From Pseudomonadota bacterium (GTDB taxonomy: Bacteria > Pseudomonadota > Gammaproteobacteria > Burkholderiales > Rhodocyclaceae), in assembly GCA_018241665.1 (NCBI GenBank), contig JAFEDK010000013.1, positions 156,389-220,388 of the forward strand: a stretch of 64,000 nucleotides of DNA, given 5' to 3'. Both the position numbers and the translations under genes were made by a program. The notes under the pieces are model-generated. The model had not been told where the DNA came from. It saw only the letters and a program-made list of their open reading frames with translations, and searched no databases. This document shows positions 8,384 to 21,396 of the stretch, in pieces (the first letter of the stretch is position 1; each line of letters starts with the position of its first letter).

Positions 8384-9661
8384 TCAGGCGCGGACCTGGC
8401 CCTCGCCGAAGACGATCCACTTCTGGCTGGTCAGGCCTTCGAGGCCCACCGGGCCGCGGGCGTGGATCTTGTCGGTGGAAATGCCGATTTCCGCGCCGAG
8501 GCCGTATTCAAAGCCGTCGGCAAAGCGGGTCGAGGCATTGATCATCACCGAGGAAGAGTCCACTTCGCGCAGGAAACGCATTGCACGGGTGTAGTTTTCG
8601 GTGACGATGGCTTCGGTGTGCTGGGACGAATGGGTGTTGATGTGGGCAATCGCCTCGTCGAGTCCGTCAACGACCTTGATGGCGATGATCGGCGCGAGGA
8701 ATTCCTCGCTCCAGTCCGACTCCGATGCCGTCTTGAGCTGGGTATCCGCAACGCCGGCTTCGCGCAGGATGGCGAGGGAGGTCGGACAGGCGCGCAGTTC
8801 GACGCCCTTGCCGGCCAGCATGGTGCCGATGGCGGGCAGCTGCGCACGGGCCACGCTGGCGTCCACCAGCAGGGATTCGGTGGTGTTGCAGGTGCCGTAG
8901 CGCTGGGTCTTGGCGTTTTCGACGATGGCGAGGGCCTTGGCGGGATCTGCGAATTCGTCCACGTACACGTGGCAGTTGCCGTCCAGGTGCTTGATCACCG
9001 GCACGCGGGCTTCGTTGGAGATGCGCTCGATGAGGCCCTTGCCGCCGCGCGGCACGATGACGTCCACGAACTCGGGCATCGTGATGAGCTCACCGACAGC
9101 GGCGCGGTCGGTGGTTTCGATGACCTGGATGGCGGCTTCCGGCAGGCCGGCCACGGCGAGGCCGGCACGCACACAGGCGGCGATCGCCTGGTTGGAGTGC
9201 AGGGCTTCCTTGCCGCCGCGCAGGATGGCGGCGTTGCCGGACTTCAGGCACAGGGCGGCGGCGTCGGCGGTGACGTTGGGGCGGGCTTCGTAGATGATGC
9301 CGATGACGCCCAGTGGCACACGCATCTTGCCGACGGTAATGCCGGACGGACGGCGCTTGAGGTCGGTCATCTCGCCGACCGGATCGGGCAGTGCGGCGAC
9401 CTGTTCCAGGCCGACGGCCATCGCTTCGATGCCTTTGTCGGACAAGGTCAGGCGGTCGATCATCGCCGGTTCGAGGCCGTTGGCGCGGGCTTCTTCCAGA
9501 TCTTGGCGGTTGGCGGCGGCCAGTTCGGCCTTGCGCGCGCGGATCTCGGCGGCCATCGCAAGGAGGGCCTTGTTTTTGGCGTCGGTGGAGGCGGCGGCCA
9601 CGCCGCGCGATGCGGCGCGGGCCTGGCGACCGACGGTCTGCATGTAGGTCTTGATGTCCAT
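8384..9661 (-). CDS. proA: Glutamate-5-semialdehyde dehydrogenase (gamma-glutamyl phosphate reductase)
   Basis: NADPH-dependent reduction of glutamyl-5-phosphate in proline synthesis. The 425-residue aldehyde-dehydrogenase-fold protein from the ATG at 9661 begins [17 protein letters not shown]. It has the catalytic Cys segment [11 protein letters not shown] and the typical [16 protein letters not shown] and [12 protein letters not shown] motifs. Longer in-frame starts exist towards 9766 but overlap the end of holA and give a non-family Ser/Pro-rich leader. It closes the leuS-lptE-holA-proA gene string and is followed by an intrinsic terminator. It makes proline, whereas putA (52.9-56.6 kb) degrades it. 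Confidence 0.97.
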   Translation of the reverse strand: MDIKTYMQTVGRQARAASRGVAAASTDAKNKALLAMAAEIRARKAELAAANRQDLEEARANGLEPAMIDRLTLSDKGIEAMAVGLEQVAALPDPVGEMTDLKRRPSGITVGKMRVPLGVIGIIYEARPNVTADAAALCLKSGNAAILRGGKEALHSNQAIAACVRAGLAVAGLPEAAIQVIETTDRAAVGELITMPEFVDVIVPRGGKGLIERISNEARVPVIKHLDGNCHVYVDEFADPAKALAIVENAKTQRYGTCNTTESLLVDASVARAQLPAIGTMLAGKGVELRACPTSLAILREAGVADTQLKTASESDWSEEFLAPIIAIKVVDGLDEAIAHINTHSSQHTEAIVTENYTRAMRFLREVDSSSVMINASTRFADGFEYGLGAEIGISTDKIHARGPVGLEGLTSQKWIVFGEGQVRA

Positions 9662-9695
9662 CTTCGTCGTCTCGTCTCGGTTGGTGGCGCGGGGC

Positions 9696-10733
9696 TCAGC
9701 GCCGGGCCGGGGCTTGCTGGGTGGCTGTGGCGCGGGTGAGGCGCAGGCACAGCTGGAGGAATTCATCCCATACGTCGCCGCTGGCCAGACCCTTGATCAT
9801 CCGGTCAATCTTTGCAGCGTGCAAGATCGATGTGCGCAGGATGGCGGAGTTCAGGCGCGGCAGGGCGCGCTGGATGGCCTGCTTGCGGCGTTCTTCGTAG
9901 ACGCGCTCGGCCTTCAGAAGGTTCGGCAGGGGCTGGCCTTCATCCAGGCCGAGGCGAAGGCTGGCGAGGGTGCGGATCTCGTTGGCGAGCGTCCATAGCA
10001 CCAACGGCGGCGCTTCGCCTTCGCCCTTGAGGCCTTCCAGCAGGCGGGCACAACGGCCGGCGTCGCCTTCCAGCAGGGCCTGGCGCAGCTTGTCCACGTC
10101 GTAGCGGGCGACGTTGAGCACCGCGTCGCGCACGGTGGCCAGGTTCAGTGGTCCGGGTGGGTGGAGCAGGCCCAGTTTGAGGATTTCCTGGTGGGCGGCG
10201 AGCAGGTTGCCTTCCACGTGATCGGCGATGAAGTTCAGCGCGTCCGCATCCGCTTTCTGTTGCTGGCGGTTGAGGCGCAGCGCGATCCATTCCGGGAGGC
10301 GCTCCCGTTCCGGTGCATTGAGTTCGACCGCCACACCGGCTTCGGCAAGGGCGACGAACCAGGCGGACTTGCGGGTTGCCCAGTCGATTTCGGGCAGTGT
10401 GACGAGGGTGACGACACCGTCGTCGAGATTGCGCGCGTAGCGCTGCAGCGCTTCGCCGCCTTCGCGGCCGGGCTTGCCGTTGGGGATGCGCAGGTCCACC
10501 AGCTTGCTGGCGCCGAACAGGGACAGGTTGCCGGCGGCGGCCTGCAGGGACTCCCAGCGGAAGCCCTGGCCGGCTACCAGTACTTCACGCTCGTCGTAGC
10601 CCTGCTTGCGGGCGGCGGCGCGGATCGCGTCACCAGCTTCGAGCACCAGCAGGGGTTCATTGCCGTGCAGCAGGTAGAGCGGGGAGAGGGGCTTGTCGAG
10701 TTGGGCGGCGAGCTGATCCGGGCGCAGATTCAC
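9696..10733 (-). CDS. holA: DNA polymerase III subunit delta HolA
   Basis: Clamp-loader delta subunit, which opens the beta sliding clamp together with the DnaX and delta-prime proteins. It is 345 residues, with an N-terminal AAA+-like region ([25 protein letters not shown]), the clamp-binding [14 protein letters not shown] and a helical C-terminal collar domain. The start overlaps the lptE stop by 4 bp (ATGA), indicating translational coupling. The lptE-holA pair is conserved across proteobacteria. Its partner DnaX is encoded at 37.3-39.2 kb in this window. Confidence 0.96.
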   Translation of the reverse strand: MNLRPDQLAAQLDKPLSPLYLLHGNEPLLVLEAGDAIRAAARKQGYDEREVLVAGQGFRWESLQAAAGNLSLFGASKLVDLRIPNGKPGREGGEALQRYARNLDDGVVTLVTLPEIDWATRKSAWFVALAEAGVAVELNAPERERLPEWIALRLNRQQQKADADALNFIADHVEGNLLAAHQEILKLGLLHPPGPLNLATVRDAVLNVARYDVDKLRQALLEGDAGRCARLLEGLKGEGEAPPLVLWTLANEIRTLASLRLGLDEGQPLPNLLKAERVYEERRKQAIQRALPRLNSAILRTSILHAAKIDRMIKGLASGDVWDEFLQLCLRLTRATATQQAPARR

Positions 10734-11260
10734 GGCTTGGGCTCGGCTTCCGGCATCTTCGCCGCAGCCAGGCGGCGCATCAGTTGTTGCACCAGATCGC
10801 CCTGCATGTCCCGGTAGAGCAGGATCTCTTCCTGCTCTTTGGCAAGTAGCTGAGAGTCGTCGAAGGCGAGGTCGCGCTTCAGGTAGATTTCGTTGGGGGC
10901 GAGCACTTCCCGGCCTGCCTTGTCCACGACGCGGAAATAGAAGCGCTGGCGCAACTGGTATTCACGCACGCGGCCCTGGGCATTGAGGGCCAGGATTGCC
11001 TTTTCCTTGGCGTCGGCGAGCACCTCCAGGCGGACCTGGGCTTCTTCTGGTGTGTCGGCGATGCGCGTGCTGCTGCCGGCGCGGATCTGGCGGCGGATGG
11101 CTGCAGCCAGATCGGAATACTGGTACATGCCCAGGTAGATCGACTCGAAGGGCAGCGGTCGCGGTTCGCGCAGCTGGAAGCCGCAGCCGGCCAGCAGCAG
11201 CGGCACTGCGCCGATCGCGGCGAGGGCCCGGCGGCGGGCAGGTGACGTGGTCTGGCTCAT
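10730..11260 (-). CDS. lptE: LPS-assembly lipoprotein LptE
   Basis: Outer-membrane lipoprotein that plugs and helps fold the LPS translocon LptD. The 176-residue protein has a leader with Arg-Arg-Arg and the lipobox LLAGC (Cys26), followed by GFQLREPRPLPF, the family's mature start. It lies between a small lipoprotein gene, overlapping by 4 bp, and holA, also overlapping by 4 bp, downstream of leuS. This leuS-lptE-holA order is the usual proteobacterial one. Confidence 0.95.
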   Translation of the reverse strand: MSQTTSPARRRALAAIGAVPLLLAGCGFQLREPRPLPFESIYLGMYQYSDLAAAIRRQIRAGSSTRIADTPEEAQVRLEVLADAKEKAILALNAQGRVREYQLRQRFYFRVVDKAGREVLAPNEIYLKRDLAFDDSQLLAKEQEEILLYRDMQGDLVQQLMRRLAAAKMPEAEPKP

Positions 11261-11463
11261 GGGTGCGGTTCCTTTTGCAGGCGCTGGCGTTCCTTGGAGT
11301 AGGCGTCGAAGTCGGGGCCCGCCGGATCAGGCGCGGTGTCGCGGCCCGGCTGGCCTTGTTGCCGGGCGTTCTCCTGTCGGATGCCTTCGTAGACCAGTCT
11401 TTCGGTGGCGGTGGTGCAGCCGGAGAGAACGGTAACGAGCAGGAGACTGGCGACGGTGCGCAT
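11257..11463 (-). CDS. Small lipoprotein between leuS and lptE
   Basis: A 68-residue predicted lipoprotein: MRTVASLLLVTVLSGC gives a signal peptide with lipobox LSGC (Cys16). The mature part is short, charged and Pro/Gln-rich (QENARQQGQPGRD, ending KERQRLQKEPHP). The start at 11463 lies 20 bp after the leuS stop, and the end overlaps lptE by 4 bp, so it is clearly inside the operon. No function is assigned. Small lipoproteins at this position occur in other betaproteobacteria, and a link to LptE or LPS transport is only a guess. Confidence 0.8.
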   Translation of the reverse strand: MRTVASLLLVTVLSGCTTATERLVYEGIRQENARQQGQPGRDTAPDPAGPDFDAYSKERQRLQKEPHP

Positions 11464-11483
11464 GATGCGGGCCCCTTCGTGGG

Positions 11484-14256
<2,773 letters not shown>

Positions 14257-14283
14257 CGCGCTCCCGCAACGCAGCATTTTCCT

Positions 14284-15087
14284 ATGTCCGAGCCCCTTGT
14301 CCGTCTTGAGAATGTGCGCTTCGCCTATGGCGAGCGGATGATCCTGCGCGACATTTCCCTATCCATTCCGCGTGGGCAGGTGGTTGCCATCATGGGGGGC
14401 AGCGGTTGCGGCAAGACCACGCTGCTGCGCTTGATCGGCGGGCAGGAGCGCGCCGTCGGTGGTCGCGTGCTGGTTGATGGCCAGGATGTCGGGGCGCTCG
14501 ATCGCGAGGATCTGTACGCCTTGCGCCGGCGCATGGGCATGCTGTTCCAGTTCGGCGCGCTGTTCACCGACATGACCGTGTTCGACAACGTGGCCTTTCC
14601 GCTGCGCGAACACACCGATCTGCCGCCTGAGCTGATCAACGATCTGGTGCTGATGAAGCTGCATGCCGTCGGCCTGCGCGGCGCGGCCCAGCTGCGGCCG
14701 GGCGAACTTTCCGGAGGCATGGCGCGGCGCGTCGCGCTGGCCCGGACGATCGCCCTCGATCCGATGCTGCTGATGTACGACGAGCCCTTCACCGGCCTCG
14801 ATCCGATTTCCCTCGGCGTGATCGGGCAGCTGATCCGCCGCCTGAACAATGCGCTCGGCGCCAGCTCGCTGATCGTCACCCACGACATCCAGGAGTCCCT
14901 GCAGATCGTGGATTACATTTATTTCATTTCGGAAGGACGCGTGGTGGCCGAGGGGACGCCGGACGAGATCCGCAAAACCTCCGATCCCTTCGTGCATCAG
15001 TTCGTCCATGCCGAGGCCGACGGCCCTGTGCCTTTCCACTATCCCGCCGGCGATTACGCGACGGCGCTGGTCGGAGGGGCCGGCTGA
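14284..15087 (+). CDS. mlaF: Phospholipid ABC transporter ATP-binding protein MlaF
   Basis: ATPase of the MlaFEDB inner-membrane complex that maintains outer-membrane lipid asymmetry. In 267 residues it shows Walker A GGSGCGKTT (about 38-46), signature LSGGMARRVALAR, Walker B LLMYDEPFTGLDP and the H-loop VTHD. The ATG at 14284 (MSEPLVRLENVRFAYG) follows an extended -10 promoter closely. The stop overlaps the mlaE start by one base (TGATG). It is the first gene of a complete mlaFEDACB operon. Confidence 0.97.
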   Translation: MSEPLVRLENVRFAYGERMILRDISLSIPRGQVVAIMGGSGCGKTTLLRLIGGQERAVGGRVLVDGQDVGALDREDLYALRRRMGMLFQFGALFTDMTVFDNVAFPLREHTDLPPELINDLVLMKLHAVGLRGAAQLRPGELSGGMARRVALARTIALDPMLLMYDEPFTGLDPISLGVIGQLIRRLNNALGASSLIVTHDIQESLQIVDYIYFISEGRVVAEGTPDEIRKTSDPFVHQFVHAEADGPVPFHYPAGDYATALVGGAG

Positions 15088-15869
15088 TGGGCGACGTGTT
15101 GCGCAAACTGGGATCTCTGGCGGTCAACGGGGTGTGGCAGCTGGGCTTCATTGCCCGCTTTTTCGTGCTGATCCTGCGCTACTCGGGGCAGTCCTTCCTG
15201 CGCCTCCACCTGACGATCCGTGAGCTGTATTTCAGCGGCGTGATGTCGCTGCTGATCATCCTCGTGTCGGGCCTGTTCGTTGGCCTGGTGCTGGGCCTGC
15301 AGGGCTACGAGATCCTGCAGCGCTACGGTTCCAGTGAGGCGATGGGCACGATGGTGGCTTTGTCCTTGCTGCGGGAACTTGGTCCGGTCGTGGCCGGTCT
15401 GCTGTTCGCCAGCCGGGCCGGTTCGGCGGTGACGGCGGAAATTGGCCTGATGAAGGTGACCGAGCAGCTCAAGGCGATGGACATGATGGCGGTCAATCCG
15501 ATCGCCCGGGTGGTCGCCCCCCGCTTCTGGGGTGGCGTGGTGTCCATGCCGCTGCTGGCAGCGCTGTTCTCGACGATGGGCATCTTTGGCGGCTGGCTGA
15601 TCGGCGTGGTCTTCATCGGTGTCGATGACGGCGCCTTCTGGTCGCAGATGCGGGCCGCCGTCGATTTCCGCTACGACGTGCTCAACGGCGTATTCAAGAG
15701 CACCGTGTTCGGCGTTGCCGTGGCCTTGATCGCCGTGTTCGAAGGCTACGACTGCGTGCCGACCGCCGAGGGCGTGTCCCGGGCGATCACGCGTACCGTG
15801 GTGAGTTCTGCGCTGGCCATTCTGGCGCTCGATTTTGTAATGACGTCTTTCATGTTCCGAGGTCTATGA
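15087..15869 (+). CDS. mlaE: Phospholipid ABC transporter permease MlaE
   Basis: Inner-membrane permease of the Mla system, 260 residues, of the MlaE/YrbE family. It has an N-terminal amphipathic helix and about five to six membrane segments. Typical motifs are LRELGPVVAGLLFASRAGSAVTAEIG and the conserved LKAMDMMAVNPIARVVAPRFW. It overlaps mlaF by one base and mlaD by 4 bp, so the three are translationally coupled. It binds MlaF in the cytoplasm and the MlaD hexamer in the periplasm. Confidence 0.97.
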   Translation: MGDVLRKLGSLAVNGVWQLGFIARFFVLILRYSGQSFLRLHLTIRELYFSGVMSLLIILVSGLFVGLVLGLQGYEILQRYGSSEAMGTMVALSLLRELGPVVAGLLFASRAGSAVTAEIGLMKVTEQLKAMDMMAVNPIARVVAPRFWGGVVSMPLLAALFSTMGIFGGWLIGVVFIGVDDGAFWSQMRAAVDFRYDVLNGVFKSTVFGVAVALIAVFEGYDCVPTAEGVSRAITRTVVSSALAILALDFVMTSFMFRGL

Positions 15870-16345
15870 TGAGTCGCACGACGCTCGACCTGTGGGTCGG
15901 TGTTTTCGTGGCAATGGGTATCGCCGCGTTGTTGTTCCTGGCCCTCAAGGTCGGCAGCATTTCCGGGTCGGACGTCCAGTCGCCCTATACCCTCAGCGCC
16001 CGTTTCGACAATATCGGCGGGCTCAAGGTGCGTGCACCGGTCAAGAGTGCCGGCGTGCTGGTCGGGCGGGTCACCGAAATCCGCTACGACAATGAACACT
16101 TTCAGGCCGAAGTTGTCTTCTCCGTGGACGGCCGCTACAAGTTCCCGACCGATACCTTCGCCAACATCCTGACGTCGGGCCTGCTCGGCGAACAGTATCT
16201 CGGCCTCGATCCCGGCGGTGAGGAAAAGACCCTCGCGCCGGGCGAAGTCATCAAAAAGACCCAGTCCGCCGTTGTTCTCGAGAAACTGATCAGCCAGTTC
16301 ATGTTCAACAAGGCGGCAGAAGGAGATCAGGCCCCTGCGAAGTAA
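15866..16345 (+). CDS. mlaD: Mla system substrate-binding MCE protein MlaD
   Basis: Membrane-anchored MCE protein that forms the periplasmic hexameric lipid channel on MlaE. It has 159 residues: one N-terminal membrane helix (LWVGVFVAMGIAALLFLAL) and a single MCE domain (about residues 39-118: YTLSARFDNIGGLKVRAPVKSAGV, then ILTSGLLGEQYLGLDPGG). Two tandem ATGs (15866 and 15869) are possible starts. It overlaps mlaE by 4 bp. The length matches the single-MCE MlaD type rather than the multi-MCE PqiB or YebT types. Confidence 0.96.
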   Translation: MMSRTTLDLWVGVFVAMGIAALLFLALKVGSISGSDVQSPYTLSARFDNIGGLKVRAPVKSAGVLVGRVTEIRYDNEHFQAEVVFSVDGRYKFPTDTFANILTSGLLGEQYLGLDPGGEEKTLAPGEVIKKTQSAVVLEKLISQFMFNKAAEGDQAPAK

Positions 16346-16402
16346 GTGCGGAAGGGGTGTTTGGCACAGAGAGCGCAGTTGTGGCTGCGGACAAATAAGA
16401 CA

Positions 16403-17230
16403 ATGACGAACAGCAAGACTGAATCGATGGTGGCAGGGCGTGGTGTCCTGATGGCGCTGGGGTTGGCCTGTACGCTGGCCGCCTGTGCCGGGCCGGGGGG
16501 GCACCCCAAGGATCCGCTCGAGCCGATGAACCGCGCGACCTTCCAGTTCAACGAGAAGGCGGACAAATACGTGATGCGCCCGGTGGCGGAGGTCTATGAC
16601 CTGACGCCGCTGCCTGTGAAGACCGGCGTTGCCAATTTCTTCGGCAACATCGCCGACGTGTGGATCGGCGTCAATAACCTGCTGCAGGGCAAGTTCGTCG
16701 ATGGCTTGTCTGACGGCGGGCGCTTCCTGCTCAACTCCACGGTCGGCCTGCTGGGCGTCTTCGATGTCGCCACCGAGATTGGTCTCGAAAAGCACGATGA
16801 AGATCTGGGGCAGACCCTAGGCCGCTGGGGTGTCGGTGACGGCCCCTATCTGGTGCTCCCCTTGCTGGGATCCAGCAATGTCCGGGATGGCGTGTCCCTG
16901 ATAGGCGATTTTCGCGTTGATCCGCTCATGCAACTGGAGGATGTGGGCGCCCGCAACAGCTTGGGCGGCCTGCGTCTCGTCAGCAAGCGGGCCGCGCTGC
17001 TGGGGGCCGATACGGCTGCGGAGGAGGCCGCGCTGGACAAGTACGGTTATATGCGCAGCTTCTACATCCAGTACCGCCGCAACCAGATCTTCGACGGTCA
17101 GCCGCCGCGTGAAAAGGATCCGGACGACGACGATTCCTCCGACAACGACAAGGCAGCGACCGACGGCAATGCGGCCGGTCCTGCTGCCGATAAATCCTCC
17201 TCCCCCAACAAGAAGGAAAGTCTCGAATGA
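16403..17230 (+). CDS. mlaA: Outer-membrane lipid-asymmetry lipoprotein MlaA (VacJ)
   Basis: Outer-membrane lipoprotein that removes misplaced phospholipids from the outer leaflet and passes them to MlaC. It has 275 residues with lipobox LAAC (Cys28), then DPLEPMNRATFQFNEKADKYVMRPVAE, the family hallmark, and LNSTVGLLGVFDVATEIGL. The C-terminal tail is rich in Asp/Ser/Lys and looks disordered. The start is ATG 16403; ATG 16427 would still give a full signal peptide. It lies inside the operon between mlaD and mlaC, whereas in E. coli it is unlinked. It overlaps mlaC by 4 bp. Confidence 0.96.
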   Translation: MTNSKTESMVAGRGVLMALGLACTLAACAGPGGHPKDPLEPMNRATFQFNEKADKYVMRPVAEVYDLTPLPVKTGVANFFGNIADVWIGVNNLLQGKFVDGLSDGGRFLLNSTVGLLGVFDVATEIGLEKHDEDLGQTLGRWGVGDGPYLVLPLLGSSNVRDGVSLIGDFRVDPLMQLEDVGARNSLGGLRLVSKRAALLGADTAAEEAALDKYGYMRSFYIQYRRNQIFDGQPPREKDPDDDDSSDNDKAATDGNAAGPAADKSSSPNKKESLE

Positions 17231-17859
17231 AACGCTTCACTTCCCTGTTTGCCACGCTGGTGCTGGGCCTCGGCATCCAGTTCGGTGCCGCAGCCAATAC
17301 CGTAGCGCCGGATGCGCTGGTCAAGAGCGTCAGCGACGACGTGATTACGATCGTTCGTCAGGACAAGGCGATCCAGTCTGGTGATACCCGCAAGGCGGTG
17401 ACCTTGGTCGAAACCAAGGTTTTGCCTTACTTCGACTTTGCCCACATGACTCGCCTGGCCGTTGGCAAGGACTGGAAGCAGGCTTCCGCCGACCAGAAAT
17501 CCGTGCTGACCCAGGAATTCAAGACCCTGCTGGTGCGCACTTATTCCAATGCGCTGACCAAGTACCGTGACCAGCAGATCGATTTCGAGCCGCTGAAGGC
17601 CAAGCCCGAGGACACCGACGTGATCGTGCGCACCAAGGTGCGTCAGGCCGGCGCGAAAGCGGTGCAGATCGATTACAACCTCGAGAAGCAGGGGGACAAC
17701 TGGAAGGTCTACGACGTGCTGGTGGCGGGCGTGAGCCTCGTCACCAACTACCGCGACGAGTTCGGCCAGGAAGTGCGTGCCGGCGGTATCGACGGGTTGA
17801 TCAAGTCCCTCAAGGACAAGAACACGCGGCTCGATCCCACGACGGCGGCCAAAAAATGA
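17227..17859 (+). CDS. mlaC: Periplasmic phospholipid-binding protein MlaC
   Basis: Soluble periplasmic lipid shuttle between MlaA and the MlaFEDB complex. It has 210 residues with a Sec signal peptide ending near GAAAN and the MlaC fold motifs (LPYFDFAHMTRLAVGKDWKQA; FKTLLVRTYSNAL; VYDVLVAGVSLVTNYRDEF). The start overlaps the mlaA stop by 4 bp and the end overlaps mlaB by 4 bp, so it is tightly coupled. Confidence 0.97.
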   Translation: MKRFTSLFATLVLGLGIQFGAAANTVAPDALVKSVSDDVITIVRQDKAIQSGDTRKAVTLVETKVLPYFDFAHMTRLAVGKDWKQASADQKSVLTQEFKTLLVRTYSNALTKYRDQQIDFEPLKAKPEDTDVIVRTKVRQAGAKAVQIDYNLEKQGDNWKVYDVLVAGVSLVTNYRDEFGQEVRAGGIDGLIKSLKDKNTRLDPTTAAKK

Positions 17860-18140
17860 TCCAGGCCGATGGCGCACGCCTGAGCCTCAGCGGCCCCCTG
17901 ACCATCGCCACCGTCGCGGCGCTGGCGGAGGCCGGGCGCGAGCAGGTCGCCGGTGGTGACCGGGTCGTCGATCTGTCCGGCGTCACGCAGGTGGACTCCG
18001 CGGCGCTGGCGTTGCTGCTGAGCTGGCAGCGCGTGGCCCGGGCCGCCGGGCGGCAGCTTTCCATCGACCATGCGCCGACGGCGCTGGTCAGTCTCGCGTC
18101 CCTCTACGACGTCGATTCCATTCTCTCTCTGGCTCGCTGA
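17856..18140 (+). CDS. mlaB: STAS-domain protein MlaB
   Basis: Cytoplasmic STAS-domain subunit that supports MlaF ATPase activity and complex stability. It has 94 residues. The STAS core reads VVDLSGVTQVDSAALALLLSWQR, with the Asp-Ser pair at the usual phosphorylation-loop position. It overlaps mlaC by 4 bp and is the last core mla gene; a YadG-like ATPase gene follows after 14 bp. Confidence 0.93.
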   Translation: MIQADGARLSLSGPLTIATVAALAEAGREQVAGGDRVVDLSGVTQVDSAALALLLSWQRVARAAGRQLSIDHAPTALVSLASLYDVDSILSLAR

Positions 18141-18154
18141 GCCTGTCGGTTTTT

Positions 18155-19057
18155 ATGAGTCCAGCGATCCGCATTGCCGGCGTCACCAAGCGTTTCCGTT
18201 CCCTGCAGGCCCTGGCCGGGGTCGACCTGGAGGTGGCCCAGGGCGAGTTCTTCGGTCTGCTCGGCCCCAACGGGGCCGGCAAGACCACCCTGATTTCCTC
18301 CCTGGCTGGGCTGGCGCGACCAGACTCCGGCACGCTGGAAGTCATGGGCCACGATGTGGTGCGCGACTACCGCGCCGCGCGCCTGGCCCTTGGGGTGGTG
18401 CCCCAGGAACTGGTCTTCGACCCGTTCTTCAACGTGCGCGAGATGCTGCGCATCCAGTCGGGTTACTTCGGGATCCGCAACAACGATGACTGGATCGACG
18501 AGATCCTGCATCACCTGGATCTCACCGAGAAAGCCAGTTCCAACATGCGCATGCTGTCGGGTGGCATGAAGCGTCGGGCACTGGTGGCCCAGGCACTGGT
18601 CCATCGTCCGCCGGTCATCGTCCTCGACGAGCCGACCGCCGGAGTGGACGTGGAACTGCGCCATGGCTTGTGGCAGTTCATCCGCAAGCTGAACCAGGAT
18701 GGCCACACCATCGTGCTGACCACCCATTACCTCGAAGAGGCCGAGTCCCTGTGCGGGCGCATCGCCATGCTGAAGGCGGGGCGTATCGTCGCACTGGACA
18801 CCACGGCCAATCTGCTGCAGCGTTTCGCCAGCCATACCCTGCAGCTAAGGCTGGCGCAGCCCGTTGTGCTGCCGTCGGTGCTGGAGGCTTGTGTGCTGTC
18901 CCGGGATGGCCTGCAATGGACGCTGGGTTTCGATAATTTCGACGAGGTCGGGCAGCTGCTCGCCGGCCTCAAGTCTGCCGGGGCCGAGATCGTCGACATG
19001 GCTCTTGGCAAGCCGGACCTGGAACAGGTCTTCGTCGGCGTCATGAATCAGAACTGA
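18155..19057 (+). CDS. ABC transporter ATP-binding protein (YadG-like)
   Basis: A 300-residue ABC ATPase of the ABC-2/drug-resistance class. Walker A is LLGPNGAGKTT, the signature MLSGGMKRRALVAQAL, Walker B VIVLDEPTAGVD, and the H-loop TTHYLEEAE. It pairs with the ABC-2 permease six bases downstream. The pair resembles E. coli YadG/YadH, whose substrate is unknown. Its position between mlaB and ibaG-murA is conserved in many betaproteobacteria and points to an envelope role, but that is inference. Confidence 0.92.
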   Translation: MSPAIRIAGVTKRFRSLQALAGVDLEVAQGEFFGLLGPNGAGKTTLISSLAGLARPDSGTLEVMGHDVVRDYRAARLALGVVPQELVFDPFFNVREMLRIQSGYFGIRNNDDWIDEILHHLDLTEKASSNMRMLSGGMKRRALVAQALVHRPPVIVLDEPTAGVDVELRHGLWQFIRKLNQDGHTIVLTTHYLEEAESLCGRIAMLKAGRIVALDTTANLLQRFASHTLQLRLAQPVVLPSVLEACVLSRDGLQWTLGFDNFDEVGQLLAGLKSAGAEIVDMALGKPDLEQVFVGVMNQN

Positions 19058-19063
19058 GGCAGC

Positions 19064-19819
19064 ATGGAAGGTTTCAAGACCCTGTTGTACAAGGAGTGCC
19101 TGCGTTTCTGGAAGGTGGGCTTCCAGACGGTGTTGTCGCCGGTGCTCAATGCGGTGCTCTATCTACTGATCTTCGGTCATGTACTGGAGGATCACGTGCA
19201 GCCGTTTCCGGGCGTCAACTACACGGCCTTCCTGGTGCCGGGCCTGGTGATGATGACGGTGCTGCAGAACGCCTTCGCCAACAGTTCGTCGTCGCTGATC
19301 CAGAGCAAGATCACCGGCAACATCGTGTTTGTGCTGTTGCCGCCAATTTCCTACCGGGAGTTCTATTCCGCCTACGTACTGGCGGCGGTGCTGCGTGGCA
19401 GCCTGTGTGGCATCGGCGTGCTGCTGGCCGCCTTGCCCTTTGCGCACCTGCCTTTCGCCGAGCCGCTGTGGATCGTCGCCTTCGCGCTGGTCGGCGGCGC
19501 GTTTCTTGCGAGCCTTGGCGTGATCGCGGGGATCTGGGCCGACAAGTTCGACCAGCTGGCGGCCTTCCAGAACTTTCTGATCATGCCGCTTACGATGCTC
19601 TCCGGCGTGTTCTACTCGATCCATTCCCTGCCGGGTTTCTGGCAGGGGGTGTCGCATTTCAACCCGTTTTTCTTCATGATTGACGGGTTCAGGTATGGCT
19701 TTTTCGGAGTCTCCGACGTTTCGCCGTGGGCGAGCCTCGGAGTCGTGACTGTCTGTTTTGTCGTGCTCGCGGCGCTTACCCTGCAAATGCTTGCCAGGGG
19801 CTACAAGCTGCGGGCCTGA
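19064..19819 (+). CDS. ABC-2 type permease (YadH-like)
   Basis: A 251-residue membrane protein with about six hydrophobic segments, of the ABC-2 permease family. It starts MEGFKTLLYKECLRFWKVGFQ, has TAFLVPGLVMMTVLQNAFAN and ends in the characteristic PLTMLSGVFYSIHSLPGFWQ region. It is the partner of the preceding ATPase. The exported substrate cannot be read from sequence. Confidence 0.92.
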   Translation: MEGFKTLLYKECLRFWKVGFQTVLSPVLNAVLYLLIFGHVLEDHVQPFPGVNYTAFLVPGLVMMTVLQNAFANSSSSLIQSKITGNIVFVLLPPISYREFYSAYVLAAVLRGSLCGIGVLLAALPFAHLPFAEPLWIVAFALVGGAFLASLGVIAGIWADKFDQLAAFQNFLIMPLTMLSGVFYSIHSLPGFWQGVSHFNPFFFMIDGFRYGFFGVSDVSPWASLGVVTVCFVVLAALTLQMLARGYKLRA

Positions 19820-19828
19820 GGAGTGATT

Positions 19829-20083
19829 ATGTTTCCGGCTAGCGAAATCGAGCGGTTGATTGCTGCAGGTCTCGAGTGTGATTTCCTGCAGATCGAAGGG
19901 GATGACGGCACCCATTTCACGGGCATCGTCGTCAGCCCGGCATTTGAAGGCAAGCCGCGGGTGCGCCAGCACCAGGCGGTGTATGCCACATTGGGCAAGC
20001 TGATGGGCAACGAGATCCACGCCCTCCAGTTGTCGACCTTTACGCCCACCCAGTGGGCCGAATTGCAGAAGGAACTGGGCTGA
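19829..20083 (+). CDS. ibaG: BolA/IbaG family protein
   Basis: An 84-residue BolA-fold protein of the acid-inducible IbaG (YrbA) branch, which binds [2Fe-2S] clusters together with monothiol glutaredoxins. It contains the conserved C-terminal HALQLSTFTPTQW and HQAVYATLGKLM. The ATG at 19829 is preferred to an upstream in-frame GTG (19823) because AGGAG at 19819-19823 is spaced correctly only for the ATG. It lies directly before murA, as in E. coli. Confidence 0.93.
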   Translation: MFPASEIERLIAAGLECDFLQIEGDDGTHFTGIVVSPAFEGKPRVRQHQAVYATLGKLMGNEIHALQLSTFTPTQWAELQKELG

Positions 20084-20094
20084 TCGCCCATTGA

Positions 20095-21348
<1,254 letters not shown>

Positions 21349-21362
21349 GCAGCGTAATCGGG

Positions 21363-21382
21363 TGGGCCGCCTCGGCGGCCCA
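21363..21382. terminator. Hairpin between convergent murA and rnk
   Basis: A perfect 9-bp inverted repeat TGGGCCGCC/GGCGGCCCA with only 2 nt between the arms, located between the stop codons of murA (+) and rnk (-). It has no T tract. It is probably a shared, possibly Rho-assisted, termination or mRNA-end structure. Confidence 0.45.
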
Positions 21383-21396
21383 TGGCTGAAGCGGGG

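Noticed and set aside
8285-9739. 484-residue plus-strand open frame opposite proA
   Set aside because: Low-complexity Gly/His/Asp-rich shadow, antisense to a complete proA.
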